64,000 nucleotides of DNA from Mucilaginibacter ginsenosidivorax (GTDB lineage: Bacteria; Bacteroidota; Bacteroidia; Sphingobacteriales; Sphingobacteriaceae), in assembly GCF_007971525.1 (NCBI RefSeq), contig NZ_CP042437.1, positions 7,564,001-7,628,000 on the forward strand, written 5' to 3'. The notes under the pieces were generated by a model. The model saw only the letters and a program-made list of their open reading frames with translations. It did no database searches and was not told where the DNA came from. The position numbers were made by a program, and so were the translations under genes. Positions 34,934-44,405 of the stretch are shown piece by piece (position 1 is the stretch's first letter; every line of letters starts with the position of its first letter).

Positions 34934-36832
34934 CTATTGATTTGGTTGTTTAACAATTTTAGGGTTAGCCGATAATACATTATCACCAATTTGTGAATAA
35001 TAATTACCCAACTGGAACCTGTTTGCACCTGTTACAGAACTTGGTTTAACTTCTTTAAACAGCCATTTACCATTATTGGCATTGCCAGGGTTGTAATATT
35101 TATATGGCCATAAACCAAATGGTTGTGTATTGCGTTTTGTTGCCTGGCCAATGTTGCTAAGCAGATCTGTAACGGTCATTTGATTACCATCCCATACAAC
35201 AGTTGCCAATCTCCAGCGTTTCATATCAAACAAGGTGTGTCCTTCAAAGGCCAGCTCTACCCTACGCTCGTGTACAATGCGGTCAAAATAGTTGGCAGCT
35301 GTTAACACCAGTGGTGTATTTAGGCCTGCCCTTGCACGTACCTGGTTAATATAGGTTGATGCGGTTGTATAATCACCTAACTCGGCGGCAGCTTCGGCGC
35401 CATTAAGCAATACCTCGGCATAACGATAACGGATAAAGTTAACATCGCTACCACGGCCGCGACGACCCGAACCAATTGTTGGATCAAGATATTTACGAAC
35501 ATAGAAACCGGTTTGCGTTCTGAATTCCAGACCATTAACAGGTCCATCTTTACCTACTACCTGCACCGGCGTGCTTGTACCCGGAAGCGGCTTAAGCTGT
35601 ACGGCGTCGCCACTGGTAAGTATGCTGCCATCTGCAAGTTGGTAACCAGCCCAAATATCGGTACGTTTACCTTTAAACAAGCCGTTTGGCAATAACACGG
35701 TACCTGCTAACCTTGCATCCCGGCCGGCAAACGCATCCAACTGATCGTTGTAGTAAATCGGGTTACCAGAACCGTCTTTGGTCGCGATTGGCGCATAAGT
35801 GTTATCCAGTTTTTCGTAAGCTTCAACCAGGTTTAACGATGGATCTAACCGGCCCGCATCCAAACCTTCATCAGATATTGAATAAGGCTGATCGTTTGTT
35901 GTAAAACCATGAGTTTTACCACCGTTGGCTTTAAAATCCTCAACCCAGATTGATTCTGTACTTGTTTTATCAAGGAAAATATTTGCGAAGTTATCGCTCA
36001 GGTCTGGTAGTTGTTTGTACAAACTGTAATTACCTGCGCTACCGCTGATGATAGCTTTAGCAGCTGCAAGGGCTTTGGTATAGTAACCGGTAGCCATGCT
36101 TGCAGGTATACCCACTTCGCCGCCTGGCAATGAAACCTGTGGCGTAGTGGCGCCATATTTAGCAATAGACGCCGCGTATAATGCTGCCCTTGCTTCCATA
36201 GCCAAAATAGCACCAGGGGTGGCCCTTGATTTCTCTTCTACTTTTGCAGGTAATAAACCTTTAATGGCTTCGGCTTCGCTGATGATGAAATCATAAACTT
36301 CTGATTCTTTGGCGCGGGCTACCTGTAAAGGTATTACGTTGCCAGAGAAATCATAATCAAGCGGTTTTGTAATTAATGGCACACCACCCATACGTTTTAC
36401 CAGTTCAAAATAGTACTGGGCACGTAAAAATCTGCCTTCGGCGATGAATTGATTTTTTTGATCGGCGGTTAATTTAGTTGCCGCTGTTGCACGGTCAATA
36501 AACAGGTTTAAATCGCGAACATATGTATAGTCCCAGGTACCCCACTCTCCGTAACCCCAGCCGGTACGCTGTACAAAGTACGAGCTGCCGTTTTCTGATG
36601 GGAACGATTCGCTAAAATCGGCAAACGACGCCCAGCCATTATCAAGACCCGAGAAATCAACCACACGGTTATATAAGTCGCCCAGGATAGATAGCACCAG
36701 GTTTGGATCTGAAAATGCCACATCTGCCGTTACTATCTGCTTGGGCGGCACATTTAAAAATTCGCTATCTTTTTTGCATGATCCCGTAATTAACAGGGCC
36801 GCAAACGTAGTTATTATAGTTATTTTTTTCAT
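34934..36832 (-). CDS. SusD/RagB-family glycan-binding lipoprotein
   Basis: The lid of the SusCD outer-membrane transporter, capturing oligosaccharides and closing over the SusC pore. The lipobox is LLITGSCKKD, followed by the usual FLNVPPKQIVTADVAF start. TPR-like helices include FIAEGRFLRAQYYFELVKRM and NFIRYRYAEVLLNGAEAAA, and the C-terminal RAGLNTPLV and HERRVELAFEGHTLFDMKRW blocks are diagnostic. The 632-aa length is somewhat long but within range. It sits 23 bases after susC. Confidence 0.96.
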   Translation of the reverse strand: MKKITIITTFAALLITGSCKKDSEFLNVPPKQIVTADVAFSDPNLVLSILGDLYNRVVDFSGLDNGWASFADFSESFPSENGSSYFVQRTGWGYGEWGTWDYTYVRDLNLFIDRATAATKLTADQKNQFIAEGRFLRAQYYFELVKRMGGVPLITKPLDYDFSGNVIPLQVARAKESEVYDFIISEAEAIKGLLPAKVEEKSRATPGAILAMEARAALYAASIAKYGATTPQVSLPGGEVGIPASMATGYYTKALAAAKAIISGSAGNYSLYKQLPDLSDNFANIFLDKTSTESIWVEDFKANGGKTHGFTTNDQPYSISDEGLDAGRLDPSLNLVEAYEKLDNTYAPIATKDGSGNPIYYNDQLDAFAGRDARLAGTVLLPNGLFKGKRTDIWAGYQLADGSILTSGDAVQLKPLPGTSTPVQVVGKDGPVNGLEFRTQTGFYVRKYLDPTIGSGRRGRGSDVNFIRYRYAEVLLNGAEAAAELGDYTTASTYINQVRARAGLNTPLVLTAANYFDRIVHERRVELAFEGHTLFDMKRWRLATVVWDGNQMTVTDLLSNIGQATKRNTQPFGLWPYKYYNPGNANNGKWLFKEVKPSSVTGANRFQLGNYYSQIGDNVLSANPKIVKQPNQ

Positions 36833-36855
36833 TGAATTTAAACTTAAGGGATTAA

Positions 36856-39800
36856 TTAAAAGGTTAAATTAACACCGAAGTTAAGGACCTTGCTTTGAGG
36901 GAACTGAAGCCCGTTATCGTCCGTTGTTTCCGGATCAACTGCGTATTGCTTCAGGTTGTCAAACGAAAACATGTTGTATGCGTTAACATAAAATCTTGCC
37001 TTCCTGATCTTTACCTTTGTTAACAAATTGGCTGGTAACGAGTAACCCAATTCAAGTGTCCTTGCCCTTAGGTATTTTACGCTATGCAACCAAAACGATG
37101 AATTGTTTTGCCCGTTAAGCGAGTAACTGCTATAACCAAAACCTGGATTGATCCTGTTGGCAGGATATTTCCCGGGAATCCACTGGCTGTTGATGTCAAA
37201 AGGATCAGCACGGTGGTACCTGTCTTCAAATATGGTATTTAAGTTACCGTTGTTTTGAAATGCCCATCTTGTTTCGTAGTTCTGGAACCAGGTATAACCT
37301 GCACCGCCCGAGAAATCGGCATGGAAATCAAAACCTTTGTAAGCTGCACCAAGGGTGAAACCAAAGTTAATATTAGGCTGTGTACCGTAACCGTAACCAA
37401 TAGGCCTTTCGTCGTACTGGTCAATTTTACCGTCACCGTTTTGATCTTTATACATTAAATCACCTGGTAACAGACTGCGGTTACCTTTTCCGTCGTTATT
37501 GATCTTGTAGTTATTAATCTGGTCAATTGACGTAAACTGGCCGATAACCTGGTAGCCCCAGTCGATATGCGAATACCTGTTTTCGGTTGAGTTACGGTAT
37601 TGATCCCATGAGTTATAAAACAACGGGTTGTACGAGGTAAGATTTTTTTGACGGCTGTATGAAAAGTTACCGCCAACATTAAATGTTGCCTTGCCAATGG
37701 TTCCGTTGTAGTTAAGTGAAATTTCCGCTCCCTGTTGCGAATCGCTGCTGGTATTTTCCTGCGGCAACCCGTAACCAACTTCAATTGGCAAAATCACGTC
37801 ATTTTTGGTACCCAATAAACCCGTACGTTTTCTGTAAAAATAATCTACAGTACCGGTAAGGGAGCTGTTTAGGAAGCTAAAGTCGGCACCTACGTCGGTT
37901 ATCTTACTTTTTAACCATGAAATATTGGTTGTTACTATACCCTTATCCCTTGATGTTACAACCGCATTGCCATCTATAATAGCAGTACCCGAATTGTAGT
38001 TGTAACCTGGTAAATATGAGTAAGGCGAAATCAGGTTCCTGTCGTCCCCTAACACACCGTATGATCCCCTGATTTTTAAATCATTCAGCACACTGTGATC
38101 GCCAAGCAAGCTTTTCATAAAGCCTTCCTGGGTAATCCTCCATCCCACAGATACACCCGGAAAATAACCTACACGTTTATCTGGCGCAAAAAGATATGAT
38201 GCATCACGTCTTGCAGATGCTTCTAAGTAATATTTGTTATCGTAGTTATAGTTGATACGACCGATATAACCGATACGGGCTTCTTTATCATCACTATCCT
38301 GGTAAGTATCGGCAGTTGGGAAATAAATAAGCGGCAGGTTATTTGAAACCGGCGAAGCATGGATCCAGTTGCGCAAGTGTTGCAGCTCGATACGTTCAGA
38401 TACAAACGTAGCGCCCACAGTATGCTTGCCAAAAGTATTGTTATAGTTTATTTGCCATTGGTAGGTTTTTGCAAACTCCTTACGTTGTTCACGCTCTCTC
38501 CATGGGTTGGTACTACCGCCTGTTACATCGTAAGTGTCGGTAGCTGGCCTGTAGGTATAAGCGTTATAGGTATACTCCTGGTTGTTAAGCAAATAATCGG
38601 CTATGTAGTATGAATACAAACCTTTAACTGTTAAACCTTTGATGCCTGGAACTTGATATTCGGCGCCAAAGTTGGTTTGCAATACACGCCAATCGCTGTG
38701 GTATAAACCAGAAAGCTTATCGTTCAGGAATGCATAATTTGATTCGGTATGGCCTATATCATTTAAATAAGCAGGATTATCGTTAGCGTAAGGGCGCTCC
38801 AAAGGTGTATTCCTTAATACCGCAAATCTTGCCAGGAAGTAATCGTCACCACCAGGTACACCCGGGTTTTCGCGGGTTTCTATACGGCCATTGATATCCA
38901 GGCTAACTTTTAAACCGGCTGCAACTTTAACCGAAACGTTTGATTGGATGTTTGAGCGGTTAAACTTATACTCTTTACCTAATTGTGAATTCTGGTATAA
39001 GTTAGTTGCAGATACATAATAATTAACCCTATCGGTACCACCCGTAAAATTGGCGTTAACAGAATTTTGAGGAGCGTTGTTATTCGCTTTCAAAACATAA
39101 TCGCGCCAGTTAAAGCTTTGGTAGCCTTTTTCGGTCCCGGCTTTGTATTTGTCAAGCTCGGCCTGAGTAATGCTGGTAGACCCGTTGGTGTTTACCTCAG
39201 CATCTGCACGATAGCGCATATAGTCGTACGAGTTTGTTAATACATTCGGGAACCTGTACCAGTTTTGGTAACCAGTGTAAGCATCAATGTTAATGCGTGC
39301 GTCGCCGCTACCTTTTTTGGTGGTTACCACCACAACGCCGTTTGCAGCACGTACACCGTAAATAGCTGCCGAACCATCTTTCAACACGGAAATGCTTTCC
39401 ACATCATTTGGCGCAAGGTTGTTGAACTGACCTTCATCCTGCTGGATACCGTCAATTACATACAACGGCGAACCCATGTTGCGGATTTGGATACTGGCAC
39501 TCGCGCCCGGCCTGCCCTCAGACATCCTGAAAGTTACGCCCGGAATTTTACCTGCTAAACCGGTGCTCACCGTTGAACCCGCGTGTACACGGTCAAGGTC
39601 TTTACTGGTTACAGTAGAGATTGCGCCCGTAATGGATTCCTTTTTTTGCGTACCATAACCGGTAACCACAACTTCCTGCAAGGATGAGTTACTCGATTTT
39701 AAACGGATTCCTACGGATGTTTGCCCGTTTAACGGCACTTCCAGCGTTGCAAAGCCAATATAACTTAATACCAGCACGCTGTTAACATCAGGTACAGTTA

Positions 39801-40053
39801 AACTAAACTGTCCTTTTACATCAGTTGTCGATCCACCCTGGGTACCTTTAATACGTACGGCAACGCCTGTTAGCGCTTCACCCGTAGTATCAGTTACCGT
39901 TCCTGTCACCTTCACCTGTGCCGATGCACCAAGCGAAAAAAGCAGGCAGCTCATGATAGAGAATAAAACTAATGTTACTTTTTGGCTCCATTTACTGGGC
40001 GGCCATTGCACGCGGGAGGGGCCCCCATGCCTGAGTAGTAAAAATTTTCTCAT
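36856..40053 (-). CDS. SusC/RagA-family TonB-linked outer-membrane transporter
   Basis: The barrel of the SusCD complex, importing oligosaccharides with TonB energy. A 25-residue basic extension precedes the hydrophobic signal (VTLVLFSIMSCLLFSLGASA), as is common in Sphingobacteriaceae. Then come a carboxypeptidase-like domain (about 48-130, VTGTVTDTTGEALTGVAVRI), a TonB box region EVVVTGYGTQKKES, a plug with DVESISVLKDGSAAIYGVRA and the SusC signature NGVVVVTTKKG, and a barrel ending YAVDPETTDDNGLQFPQSK...FGVNLTF. No FecR or sigma factor is near, so control is probably by the divergent HTCS. Confidence 0.97.
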   Translation of the reverse strand: MRKFLLLRHGGPSRVQWPPSKWSQKVTLVLFSIMSCLLFSLGASAQVKVTGTVTDTTGEALTGVAVRIKGTQGGSTTDVKGQFSLTVPDVNSVLVLSYIGFATLEVPLNGQTSVGIRLKSSNSSLQEVVVTGYGTQKKESITGAISTVTSKDLDRVHAGSTVSTGLAGKIPGVTFRMSEGRPGASASIQIRNMGSPLYVIDGIQQDEGQFNNLAPNDVESISVLKDGSAAIYGVRAANGVVVVTTKKGSGDARINIDAYTGYQNWYRFPNVLTNSYDYMRYRADAEVNTNGSTSITQAELDKYKAGTEKGYQSFNWRDYVLKANNNAPQNSVNANFTGGTDRVNYYVSATNLYQNSQLGKEYKFNRSNIQSNVSVKVAAGLKVSLDINGRIETRENPGVPGGDDYFLARFAVLRNTPLERPYANDNPAYLNDIGHTESNYAFLNDKLSGLYHSDWRVLQTNFGAEYQVPGIKGLTVKGLYSYYIADYLLNNQEYTYNAYTYRPATDTYDVTGGSTNPWREREQRKEFAKTYQWQINYNNTFGKHTVGATFVSERIELQHLRNWIHASPVSNNLPLIYFPTADTYQDSDDKEARIGYIGRINYNYDNKYYLEASARRDASYLFAPDKRVGYFPGVSVGWRITQEGFMKSLLGDHSVLNDLKIRGSYGVLGDDRNLISPYSYLPGYNYNSGTAIIDGNAVVTSRDKGIVTTNISWLKSKITDVGADFSFLNSSLTGTVDYFYRKRTGLLGTKNDVILPIEVGYGLPQENTSSDSQQGAEISLNYNGTIGKATFNVGGNFSYSRQKNLTSYNPLFYNSWDQYRNSTENRYSHIDWGYQVIGQFTSIDQINNYKINNDGKGNRSLLPGDLMYKDQNGDGKIDQYDERPIGYGYGTQPNINFGFTLGAAYKGFDFHADFSGGAGYTWFQNYETRWAFQNNGNLNTIFEDRYHRADPFDINSQWIPGKYPANRINPGFGYSSYSLNGQNNSSFWLHSVKYLRARTLELGYSLPANLLTKVKIRKARFYVNAYNMFSFDNLKQYAVDPETTDDNGLQFPQSKVLNFGVNLTF

Positions 40054-40247
40054 AAATTGATTTGTTATTGGTTAATTGTTGATTTTAAAAATGTAATGTT
40101 GACATATCTAAAATCACGATGTAAAGAAAAAGATTTAGGGGGGCTCCTTATTAACCAAATCATCTCAATAATTAGTCAAAAAGTATCAATTTTTATTCAT
40201 ACGAAAACCCTTGTTCAGAATGGCTATATTTGTTCAAGAGATCGATT
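40054..40247. promoter_or_regulatory. Divergent susC / HTCS control region
   Basis: The 194-base gap between divergent starts should hold the binding site of the HTCS AraC-type domain. On the plus strand TATATTTG (40225-40232) is an exact TAnnTTTG -7 box. Transcription starting about seven bases downstream (near 40239) would leave only about nine bases before the TTG at 40248. I see no clear operator repeat. Confidence 0.55.
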
Positions 40248-43200
40248 TTGAAACCTGCATATTTATTTTTTTTACTATTTATACTATCCTTCAATATCTG
40301 TAATGCACAGCCTTATTACTTCAGGCATTACCAGGTTGAACAGGGACTATCAAACAATACGGTTTACTGCAGCCTGCAGGATAAACAGGGATTTTTGTGG
40401 TTTGGCACGCGCGATGGTTTAAACCGTTTTGATGGTTACAGTTTCAGGGTTTTCAGGCATAATCCTAAAAATAACAAGAGTATTTGCAGTAATATGGTGC
40501 ACGCGCTGGCGCTTGATCATGATGGCAACTTATGGGTAGGTACTGATGAAGGGATTGACAAATTTGACAGTAAAACAGAAAGTTTCACCCGTGTAAACTC
40601 TCCTAATACCAACGGTGTGCGGAGTATTGCTTTTGATCATTACAACAACTGCTGGTATGTGGCGGGTGCTTCGCTCATCAAATTTAACACCACAACAAAA
40701 CAAATTACCGATTATTTTCCCGAGCAACATTTTGAGGCAACCAGTATAGCCCAAAACAATGATGGATATATGTGGGTATCTACCAGCCGGGGTAGTATTG
40801 AACAGATGGATACTGTTCATAACTCGTTTAAAAGCTATAGCATAACCAACCATTCTAAATGGGCACCCTCAAATTTTATCGAAAAGATTTTTACCGCAGA
40901 CCACAACAAGATATTTATAGCTACAACCAGCCAGGGTTTTAAAGATTTTGATTGCGCAACCGGGACCTACCGCGACCTTTTAACCTATAACAAAAATAAA
41001 ACCGGAGTATACGTAAGAGATTTTACTAAATATGCCGAACATGAGTTTTGGCTGGCAACAGAATCGGGGGTGTTTATTTACAACGATGTAGATGGCACAT
41101 TTTTTAATCTTCGTAAAAAGTACAACGACCCATACTCCATATCCGACAACGCGGTTTACACCCTGTGCCGCGATGTGGAAGGAGGCGTTTGGGTGGGTAC
41201 TTATTTTGGTGGCATAAACTATTACCCCAAACAATATTCAACGTTTAATAAATATTATCCCGGCGACGAGAAAAACTCCCTTAAAGGCAACGTTGTGCGT
41301 GAAATTTGCAAAGACGATTATGGTAATCTTTGGATGGGCACCGAAGATAACGGCCTTAACAAACTGAGCGCCGATAAACACACCTGGACACATTACCTGC
41401 CCGGCGGAAATACAGATATCACCAATACAAACATCCATGGACTGATTGCCGATGGAAAAAATCTGTTTATAGGCACGTTTGAGCGTGGCCTGGATATTAT
41501 GGATATCCCCAGCGGGAAAGTAGTAAAAGTTTATATTGCCGGTAAAGACAGCAAAACTTTAAAAAGCAATTTTGTAATATGTTTTCGCAAAACGCGCAAC
41601 GGTAACATATATATTGGCGCAACCAGGGGTTTTTACCTGTATAACCGCAAGCAAAAAGATTTTACACTTATTGATAAAATACCCATCTGGGACTTTATTT
41701 ACGACATAGTTGAAGATCATACCGGGATACTTTGGATTGCTACCGTTCGCGATGGCATTTACCGGTATGATCCCGTAAAAGACACCAGCTATCATGTGCC
41801 CTACCGTTACCCGGTAAAAAATGCACTGAATGGCATAACAGTAAATGGAGCATTTGAAGATAGTAACCACATTTTATGGTTTGCAACCGATGGGCTTGGT
41901 TTGTGGCGGCATGATCCGGTAAAAAACGATTTTAAATTTTACGATCTGGATAACGGCTTCCCCAGCAACTATGTGTTCCGGATGCTGGAGGATGATCATA
42001 AAAATCTATGGGTAAGCACCTCCCGTGGCCTGGTTTGCCTTAATATAAATACCAATGCCATTAAGGTTTATACAAAAGCCAATGGGCTGCTCAGCGATCA
42101 GTTTAATTATAACTCGGCGTTTAAGGATACCGATGGCACGTTGTATTTTGGCTGTGTTAAGGGTATGGTAAGTTTTAATCCGGCCAACTTCAACGATAAT
42201 AATTATGTAGCGCCTGTTTTTATTACAGGTTTCCAGGTACATAACCAGGAAATTATGGTTAAGGGGGCCGATTCGTTGCTTAAACAGTCAATCATCTACA
42301 CAAAAAAAATATATTTAAATTATAACCAATCGTCATTTAGTATTGATTTTGCCGCCTTGAGCTACCCATCGCCAGAGATGACCCATTATAAGTACACCAT
42401 GAAGGGGCTCGACAAAGGCTGGACAGATTTAAAGCGAAACCGAAAAGTATATTTTACACAGCTGCAGCCTGGCCATTATACTTTTATAGTAAAAGCCGCC
42501 AATAACAATGGTGTTTGGACTACCAAAGAAACCAAGCTTGAAATAAATATAGCTCCACCTTTTTGGGAAAGTATCTGGGCGTATATCCTGTATGCATCGC
42601 TGGTTATTTTCATTTGCTATTACCTGTTGCAACAATACCACAACCGTAACAAGGCACGGAATAACAGGCTTATTGAAATATTGGAAAGTGATAAAGAGAA
42701 GCAAATCTATAACGCCAAAATTGAGTTTTTTACCAATGTAGCACATGAAATACGTACGCCGTTAACCCTTATAAAAGGGCCAATGGAAAAGGTGATCAAA
42801 AGATCGGAACACGTGCCCGAGATTCAGAATAACCTGAAGATCATGGAGAAAAACACCAACAGGCTGCTCGATCTTACAAATCAACTGCTTGATTTCAGGA
42901 AAACAGAAACCAATGGTTTTAGCCTGAGTTTTGTAAAAACAAACATAGCCGATTTGCTGGGCGATATATTTTTAAGGTTTAAGCCCTTAACCGAGCAAAA
43001 AGGGCAACGTTACACCCTAACATGTGTAGATAAAACCTTGTATGCCTATGTTGATATTGAAGCATTTACCAAAATAATAAGTAACCTGATCAATAACGCC
43101 ATTAAATATGGCGAAAACGCTATCGAGGTTGAACTGTTGAAACCCGAACCCGGCGATAATACGTTTACCATTGAAATAAGAAACAATGGCTACCTTGTAC

Positions 43201-44243
43201 CTTACGAAATGCGCGAAAAGATTTTTGAGCCCTTCTTCAGGATGAAGGAATCAGAAAAACAAATTGGCACGGGGATAGGCCTCTCCCTGTCGCGCTCCCT
43301 TGCCGAATTGCACAAAGGATTGTTAGTGTTGAATAAATCTATCAACGATTTCAATATTTTTAACTTAACCTTGCCTGTTCACCAGGAGAAGGAATTTGAC
43401 CTGCACAATACTCCCGACGATTATGAACTAACCGATTCTATAAAAGAAGAAAATTTTGACTTTATGAAACCGATTATACTTTTGGTGGATGACAATCCCG
43501 AGATCCTTGATTTTATTTCGGACGACCTGAGCGATAAATATGCCGTAATAAAAGCATTCAACGGCCAGGAGGCGTTGGATATGATAGAAATTGAAAATAT
43601 CCAGCTTATTATCAGCGACGTGATGATGCCTGGCATTGATGGCTTTGAATTATGCAAGCGCATTAAAACCACATTTGATTACAGCCACATCCCTATTATA
43701 TTACTTACGGCAAAAAATACCCTCCAAAGCAAAATAGAAGGCCTGGAAGTAGGCGCAGATGCCTATATCGAAAAACCGTTTTCGCCGGAGCATTTACAGG
43801 TGCAAATTGCCAATCTGCTTATCAACCGCAATAAAATTAAAGACCATTTTGCAAGTTCGCCGCTGGCAAATATTAAAACCATGGCCTACTCCAAACCGGA
43901 TGAAAGCTTTTTGGATAAGCTTAACGCGGTAATTAACAACAATATCCAAAACCCCGAACTGGATGTAGAACAAATTGCCAACCTGATGAACATGAGTAAG
44001 CCTACGTTGTACCGTAAAATAAAGGCCATATCCAACTTAACCATCAACGAGCTGATTAATATAACACGCCTTAAAGCTGCCGCAAAACTGCTTGAAGATG
44101 GCGATTATAAAGTTTACGAGGTTGCCAATATGGTGGGATACAGCTCACAATCGCACCTGGGCCGTAACTTTTTGAAACAATTTGGCACGACCCCTACCGA
44201 GTATCAACAAAATAAAAAGAACCAGAAGGTTAAAACTTATTAG
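40248..44243 (+). CDS. Hybrid two-component system regulator (HTCS) of the PUL
   Basis: A single inner-membrane protein that senses a periplasmic oligosaccharide and activates the PUL. A signal peptide (MKPAYLFFLLFILSFNICNA) leads to about 14 propeller repeats, a Y_Y_Y domain (YTMKGLDKGWTDL), a transmembrane helix (YILYASLVIFICYYLL), HisKA with His in NVAHEIRTPLTLIK, and HATPase with NLINNAIKYG and GTGIGLSLS. A receiver (LLVDDNP, Asp in IISDVMMPG) and an AraC-type helix-turn-helix (VANMVGYSSQSHLGRNF) complete it. No ATG fits. I chose TTG 40248, because TTG 40230 overlaps the -7 box at 40225-40232 and gives a poorer signal peptide. Its divergence from susC is the classic arrangement. Confidence 0.93.
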   Translation: MKPAYLFFLLFILSFNICNAQPYYFRHYQVEQGLSNNTVYCSLQDKQGFLWFGTRDGLNRFDGYSFRVFRHNPKNNKSICSNMVHALALDHDGNLWVGTDEGIDKFDSKTESFTRVNSPNTNGVRSIAFDHYNNCWYVAGASLIKFNTTTKQITDYFPEQHFEATSIAQNNDGYMWVSTSRGSIEQMDTVHNSFKSYSITNHSKWAPSNFIEKIFTADHNKIFIATTSQGFKDFDCATGTYRDLLTYNKNKTGVYVRDFTKYAEHEFWLATESGVFIYNDVDGTFFNLRKKYNDPYSISDNAVYTLCRDVEGGVWVGTYFGGINYYPKQYSTFNKYYPGDEKNSLKGNVVREICKDDYGNLWMGTEDNGLNKLSADKHTWTHYLPGGNTDITNTNIHGLIADGKNLFIGTFERGLDIMDIPSGKVVKVYIAGKDSKTLKSNFVICFRKTRNGNIYIGATRGFYLYNRKQKDFTLIDKIPIWDFIYDIVEDHTGILWIATVRDGIYRYDPVKDTSYHVPYRYPVKNALNGITVNGAFEDSNHILWFATDGLGLWRHDPVKNDFKFYDLDNGFPSNYVFRMLEDDHKNLWVSTSRGLVCLNINTNAIKVYTKANGLLSDQFNYNSAFKDTDGTLYFGCVKGMVSFNPANFNDNNYVAPVFITGFQVHNQEIMVKGADSLLKQSIIYTKKIYLNYNQSSFSIDFAALSYPSPEMTHYKYTMKGLDKGWTDLKRNRKVYFTQLQPGHYTFIVKAANNNGVWTTKETKLEINIAPPFWESIWAYILYASLVIFICYYLLQQYHNRNKARNNRLIEILESDKEKQIYNAKIEFFTNVAHEIRTPLTLIKGPMEKVIKRSEHVPEIQNNLKIMEKNTNRLLDLTNQLLDFRKTETNGFSLSFVKTNIADLLGDIFLRFKPLTEQKGQRYTLTCVDKTLYAYVDIEAFTKIISNLINNAIKYGENAIEVELLKPEPGDNTFTIEIRNNGYLVPYEMREKIFEPFFRMKESEKQIGTGIGLSLSRSLAELHKGLLVLNKSINDFNIFNLTLPVHQEKEFDLHNTPDDYELTDSIKEENFDFMKPIILLVDDNPEILDFISDDLSDKYAVIKAFNGQEALDMIEIENIQLIISDVMMPGIDGFELCKRIKTTFDYSHIPIILLTAKNTLQSKIEGLEVGADAYIEKPFSPEHLQVQIANLLINRNKIKDHFASSPLANIKTMAYSKPDESFLDKLNAVINNNIQNPELDVEQIANLMNMSKPTLYRKIKAISNLTINELINITRLKAAAKLLEDGDYKVYEVANMVGYSSQSHLGRNFLKQFGTTPTEYQQNKKNQKVKTY

Positions 44244-44244
44244 C

Positions 44245-44405
44245 AATAGTAGTATCAAGTAGTAAGTATCAAGATTTTGGATTTGCAGCTTTTCTACTAT
44301 GCATTTGCGGCTAACCTGATACTTGCTACATGACACTAAAAAAAGCAGCTGTCTTGATACCTGGTACTTGCTACCTGATTACTAAAAAGGTAGCTGCTTT
44401 GATAC
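44245..44405. repeat. Word-like repeats with a 45-bp tandem duplication
   Basis: AGTATCAAGTAGTAAGTATCAAG follows the HTCS stop and is answered by reverse words (CTTGATACCTGGTACTTGCTACCTGAT). Within it, 44316-44360 and 44361-44405 are adjacent 45-base copies about three-quarters identical. The second copy ends in the stop codon of the convergent haloperoxidase gene. Confidence 0.8.
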
